This document shows positions 13,730 to 16,391 of a DNA stretch of 16,391 bases, piece after piece (positions within the stretch are counted from its first letter, which is position 1; every line of letters begins with the position of its first letter). A model generated the notes under the pieces. The model was not told the origin of the DNA. It worked only from the letters and a program-made list of their open reading frames with translations, and did no database searches. This stretch comes from Candidatus Cloacimonadota bacterium (GTDB lineage Bacteria > Cloacimonadota > Cloacimonadia > Cloacimonadales > WRIO01): NCBI GenBank assembly GCA_017998585.1, contig JAGOCT010000010.1, positions 1-16,391 on the forward strand. Reading direction: 5' to 3'. Made by a program: the position numbers and the translations under genes.

Positions 13730-15505
13730 ATGAACTCTGTAGCAAAAAATATTGAAAAGCCAGTCATGTATCAACTTTGTTTGCCGTATGATGAGAATGG
13801 CAATGTCTTACAAGATGAAAACGGCAATATCGTTTACAATGAAGAAGAAGTCTCTTCTAAACGAAAAATAGATAAAAATAGATCGGGACAGCTTATAGAA
13901 ACGGATTTTAGAAAATCCATGCGAAAAGTAAATCTATTGGTTGAACATACTGGGATCTGTTCTCTTGATAAGAATGGGGAAAAGGTACAAATATCCAATA
14001 TTAATACGGTAGTGTTTAAACATACTCTTGTGACCCCTGAAAATGACAGATATCGTGTGATTGATATTAACTCTAATGAGATTATACTAAGCCCTAAACA
14101 TATGACCAGTAAAAGCGCTTTTGTGTGTTTAATTATGAGTAAAGGAAACATATTTTTCAATGGGCAGAAGGAGCATTTTGATTCTTTTATGAAAGCCATT
14201 CTCTTAATGGATAATGGAAAAACAGTTCAACACCTTTCAGGAACTGGAAAGATTCATCCAAACATTTTTTATTTAGGGAATAAGGTTCTTGTTAACAAAA
14301 GAATCCAGCCTTATCAGGAAACAATATGGTCAGATAATCAGGGGTTCATTGTAAATTACAATAAAAAAGTTTTTATACCGGATTCTCCATGTGACCTTAA
14401 TACGGTTTGCAACAGGATCGATCAGGTTTATGGAGATATAGGCATCATTCTTCTGGGGTTTTCTTATTCAAGTATATTCTTTGACCGTATAATGGCTGAA
14501 TTTGGCAGTTTTCCTGTTCTATATCTTTCAGGGAAATCAGGAGGAGGAAAAACAAAGATATCTGAAATTATAGCGGCTATGTTTGGTGCAGACTATAATA
14601 TGCTGGCAATAAATTGTGATTCTTCTTCAACAAAGGTAGGCACAGAGATTATGACACAGGAATTACATAATATGCCTTTGATTTTGAATGAAATAAAGCA
14701 AGAATGGTTTCCTTTTCTCAAATCCAGATTTGATGGAGAAGGATCTGTAAGAGCAAGCAACTCAAACAATGAAATTTTAAAAAACAGAGAAGTTAAAAGC
14801 AGTACAATTGCCGTTTCGGTAGAAGTCCCTTGTGATCCTCAGGTTTTTTCAAGATGTCTGTTTATTGATGTAAACTCAATGGAAAGAAAGAAAATTGAAT
14901 TTGAAAGCCTTTACAAGGAAAGGAAACTATTAGCTGGCTTTATTCAAGAAGTTTTACTTAAAACAGACATAGACACTCTTCTTAAATCCATAAAAGATTT
15001 CAATAAAAGTCTTGAAGGGAAAGGTTATGAAGAAAGACTGACTGATAATTATTCGATAATAGGAGGAGCAATGCTTTGTGTTGCTGATCTTTTAATAGAC
15101 CAGCCTGTTTATAGCAAAGAGCGCATTTACTCTTTTATTGAAGAAGAAATAAAAAAAGCGGGGAATGCTCTTAATCCTTTGATGATTTTTTTTGAGGAGA
15201 TCAACAGCTATGTTGAAAATGATCATAAAACAGACTATATTGACTGGGATGGTCAGTATGTTTATTTAAAACTAAAGGAATACTGGAACAGCCTAAACAG
15301 TGGTAAGAAGAAAAACTTCTATCGCTACTATGATTTATCTGCTTTTAAAAAGTCGCTGATTAGCTCCGATTATATAGCAAAATACGGGGAAACGCTTAAA
15401 CCCCCTAAGGATAAGACCTATGGGGACTATGCTCATTCGTACCCTAAAAAGATAAATAAAATTACAGCAAGATGTATTGTTTTAGAACGGAGTAATCTAA
15501 GATAA
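13730..15505 (+). CDS. DUF927-like P-loop ATPase of a mobile element
   Basis: 591 residues. An N-terminal region of about 240 residues without a recognised fold precedes an ATPase core: Walker A GKSGGGKT at 268-275 (LYLSGKSGGGKTKISE), a Walker-B-like strand PLILNEI (316-322), then a conserved-looking DGEGSVRAS and an SRCLFIDV segment (375) with a candidate arginine finger. The order matches DUF927/primase-helicase-associated ATPases found in integrative elements, where they are thought to serve replication. The GNVLQDENGN near residue 25 resembles one unit of a collagen/tail-like repeat and may be a linker. The start lies one base after the integrase stop, without its own clear ribosome site, so translation is probably coupled. 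Confidence 0.7.
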   Translation: MNSVAKNIEKPVMYQLCLPYDENGNVLQDENGNIVYNEEEVSSKRKIDKNRSGQLIETDFRKSMRKVNLLVEHTGICSLDKNGEKVQISNINTVVFKHTLVTPENDRYRVIDINSNEIILSPKHMTSKSAFVCLIMSKGNIFFNGQKEHFDSFMKAILLMDNGKTVQHLSGTGKIHPNIFYLGNKVLVNKRIQPYQETIWSDNQGFIVNYNKKVFIPDSPCDLNTVCNRIDQVYGDIGIILLGFSYSSIFFDRIMAEFGSFPVLYLSGKSGGGKTKISEIIAAMFGADYNMLAINCDSSSTKVGTEIMTQELHNMPLILNEIKQEWFPFLKSRFDGEGSVRASNSNNEILKNREVKSSTIAVSVEVPCDPQVFSRCLFIDVNSMERKKIEFESLYKERKLLAGFIQEVLLKTDIDTLLKSIKDFNKSLEGKGYEERLTDNYSIIGGAMLCVADLLIDQPVYSKERIYSFIEEEIKKAGNALNPLMIFFEEINSYVENDHKTDYIDWDGQYVYLKLKEYWNSLNSGKKKNFYRYYDLSAFKKSLISSDYIAKYGETLKPPKDKTYGDYAHSYPKKINKITARCIVLERSNLR

Positions 15506-15610
15506 AAGGCGGTAACAGTTAATAAAAGAGATGTAACCAGCTAACTAACAGTAAAATAAATATATAACTATATGGTTACTAAGTTACTTAAAATCATGCA
15601 GTGATTATAA

Positions 15611-15639
15611 AAAGCCTGAGAAAAATTATCCCAGGCTTT
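15611..15639. terminator. Bidirectional-type hairpin terminator
   Basis: An 8-bp stem AAAGCCTG/CAGGCTTT with a 13-base loop. The minus-strand side is followed by a run of five T, the plus side by a weaker T-rich tract. It lies 105 bases behind the ATPase gene and probably ends that operon. Confidence 0.55.
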
Positions 15640-15830
15640 AATTCATTTCTTTCTACTATGTTTGAATTTGCGATTCTTTGCAATTTCGGTCATATATATA
15701 GTGATGGAAGAATTATTAGTTATCTTCTGCCATAGCTGTTTAAATAGACCAGTTGCTAGAATTAGCTAAGATCATAATGAATACTTAATTTTTCAGGGAC
15801 AGCTGTAGTTTATATTCAGAAATAAGCAAG

Positions 15831-15874
15831 CTCTCTGTACCTTAGCTTCATGCTAAGATACGGGGAGTTTTTTT
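15831..15874 (+). terminator. Strong intrinsic terminator
   Basis: CTCTCTGTA pairs with TACGGGGAG (two G-U pairs) and CTTAGC with GCTAAG around a TTCAT loop, followed by seven T. No gene ends within 320 bases upstream, so it may end read-through from the ATPase operon or an unrecognised small RNA. Confidence 0.75.
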
Positions 15875-15951
15875 CATTCAACAAATCGTTTTTCTACAGG
15901 ATAGATATGAGAATCATATGAGAATGAATATAAAAAGAGAAAGGAGTAAAC

Positions 15952-16391
15952 ATGCAATTAGGCAATCCTGTATGGACACTCAAATTAATCAGGGAAAGGT
16001 CGCCACGATACAAAATAACGGCCTCTGAAGATGTTTATGATGTTTGTAAACAGCTGATCTTTCCCAGACTCATCGCTTCCAATGTGGAGCGATTTTTTTT
16101 TGTCGGCTTAAACAACAGCAATGAAGTTGTCATCATTGACGAACACTCCACTGGCGGGGTCAACGAATCAAGGGTTTACATCGCAGAGATCACAAAAAAA
16201 CTACTTTTGACTAACTCTAATCAGGTCATTTTGATTCACAATCATCCCTCAGGGAACTTAAGGCCATCCTCTGCTGATGAGATGATAACAGTCAAGCTCA
16301 GAGAAGCACTCAATTACTTTGAAATCAGGGTACTGGACCATCTGATCGTTTCAGATAATGCCGGTAATTTTTTATCATTTAAAGAAGAAGG
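15952..16391 (+). CDS. radC: RadC-type JAB-domain protein (3' end outside window)
   Basis: The frame opens at ATG 15952 behind AAAGGAG and is unbroken to the window edge (146 codons). The product contains RFFFVGLNNSNEV and the JAB/MPN metal site ILIHNHPSGN followed by PSSADEM, then VLDHLIVSD. This is the signature of RadC-like proteins. The N-terminal HhH-type UPF0758 part of chromosomal RadC is shorter or absent here, as in the RadC paralogues carried by mobile elements. The function of RadC is unsettled despite the name. Its location next to an integrase operon fits an accessory copy. Confidence 0.85.
   Translation, partial: MQLGNPVWTLKLIRERSPRYKITASEDVYDVCKQLIFPRLIASNVERFFFVGLNNSNEVVIIDEHSTGGVNESRVYIAEITKKLLLTNSNQVILIHNHPSGNLRPSSADEMITVKLREALNYFEIRVLDHLIVSDNAGNFLSFKEE

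Larger units (their letters stand above)
15506..15951. other. 446-bp non-coding stretch with repeated GTAAC arms
   Basis: No gene is seen. Related 13-mers lie at 15533-15545 (GTAACCAGCTAAC) and, inverted, at 15575-15587 (GTTACTAAGTTAC), with GTAACC/GGTTAC (15533-15538 and 15574-15579) perfect. A third GTAACAGTTAA lies near 15512. Such arms just behind the integrase operon could be recombinase or directionality-factor binding sites. Two hairpins (listed separately) follow. An ATGAGAAT octamer occurs twice (15907-15914, 15918-15925) before the last gene. Confidence 0.4.

Noticed and set aside
13834..14199. 121-residue minus-strand frame in the ATPase gene
   Set aside because: Antisense shadow of a well-supported gene, without a ribosome site or recognisable motif.

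Overview
The window is a low-GC bacterial accessory region dominated by DNA-rearranging genes. Nearly every gene has a strong AGGAGG-type ribosome binding site and A/T-rich codons. This fits a Firmicute such as a clostridium, but a low-GC spirochaete or similar anaerobe cannot be excluded. No rRNA, tRNA or housekeeping gene is present to fix the taxonomy. The genes belong to a chain of mobile or defence-like modules.

Left edge (1-712): the C-terminal end of a diversity-generating retroelement (DGR) reverse transcriptase, with its YMDD active site, followed at once by an AAC-rich template repeat whose pseudo-translation looks like the C-terminus of a formylglycine-generating-enzyme/C-type-lectin-fold protein. 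The diversified target gene and any Avd gene must lie to the left, outside the window. Next come a YhcG/DUF1016 PDDEXK nuclease (880-1917) and a small serine resolvase (1993-2547).

Centre-left (2805-5869): four co-directional genes. They encode a protein with an about 85-residue Gly/Ala-rich membrane-active segment, a stand-alone DUF697 protein, an unrecognised 162-aa protein and an unrecognised 287-aa protein with two CxxC pairs. This set, without the GTPase that usually accompanies DUF697, is the best candidate for an undescribed membrane-associated system. It is followed on the opposite strand by a HigA-type antitoxin fused to an ImmA/IrrE-like metalloprotease, with only the C-terminal half of its HigB/RelE-type toxin (5955-7236).

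Centre-right (7656-12478): a large serine recombinase, then a duplicated segment of about 0.5-0.6 kb (9204-9729 and 11840-12478). The first copy is decayed: its start codon is altered and 113 bp were lost between two 8-bp direct repeats. Between the copies sit small zinc-ribbon and hypothetical genes of distinct composition and a 5'-truncated Tn3-family transposase flanked by 27-bp direct repeats. The right-hand repeat looks like a Tn3 terminal repeat and abuts the second copy exactly.

Right (12075-15505): a tight three-gene mobile-element operon of HTH/zinc-ribbon protein, tyrosine recombinase and DUF927-like P-loop ATPase. A 446-bp non-coding stretch with inverted repeats and two hairpin terminators follows, then the start of a RadC-type JAB-domain gene that runs off the right edge. 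Taken together the window reads as nested insertions (small resolvase, large serine recombinase, Tn3 fragment, tyrosine-recombinase element) around DGR, toxin-antitoxin and membrane-protein cargo.
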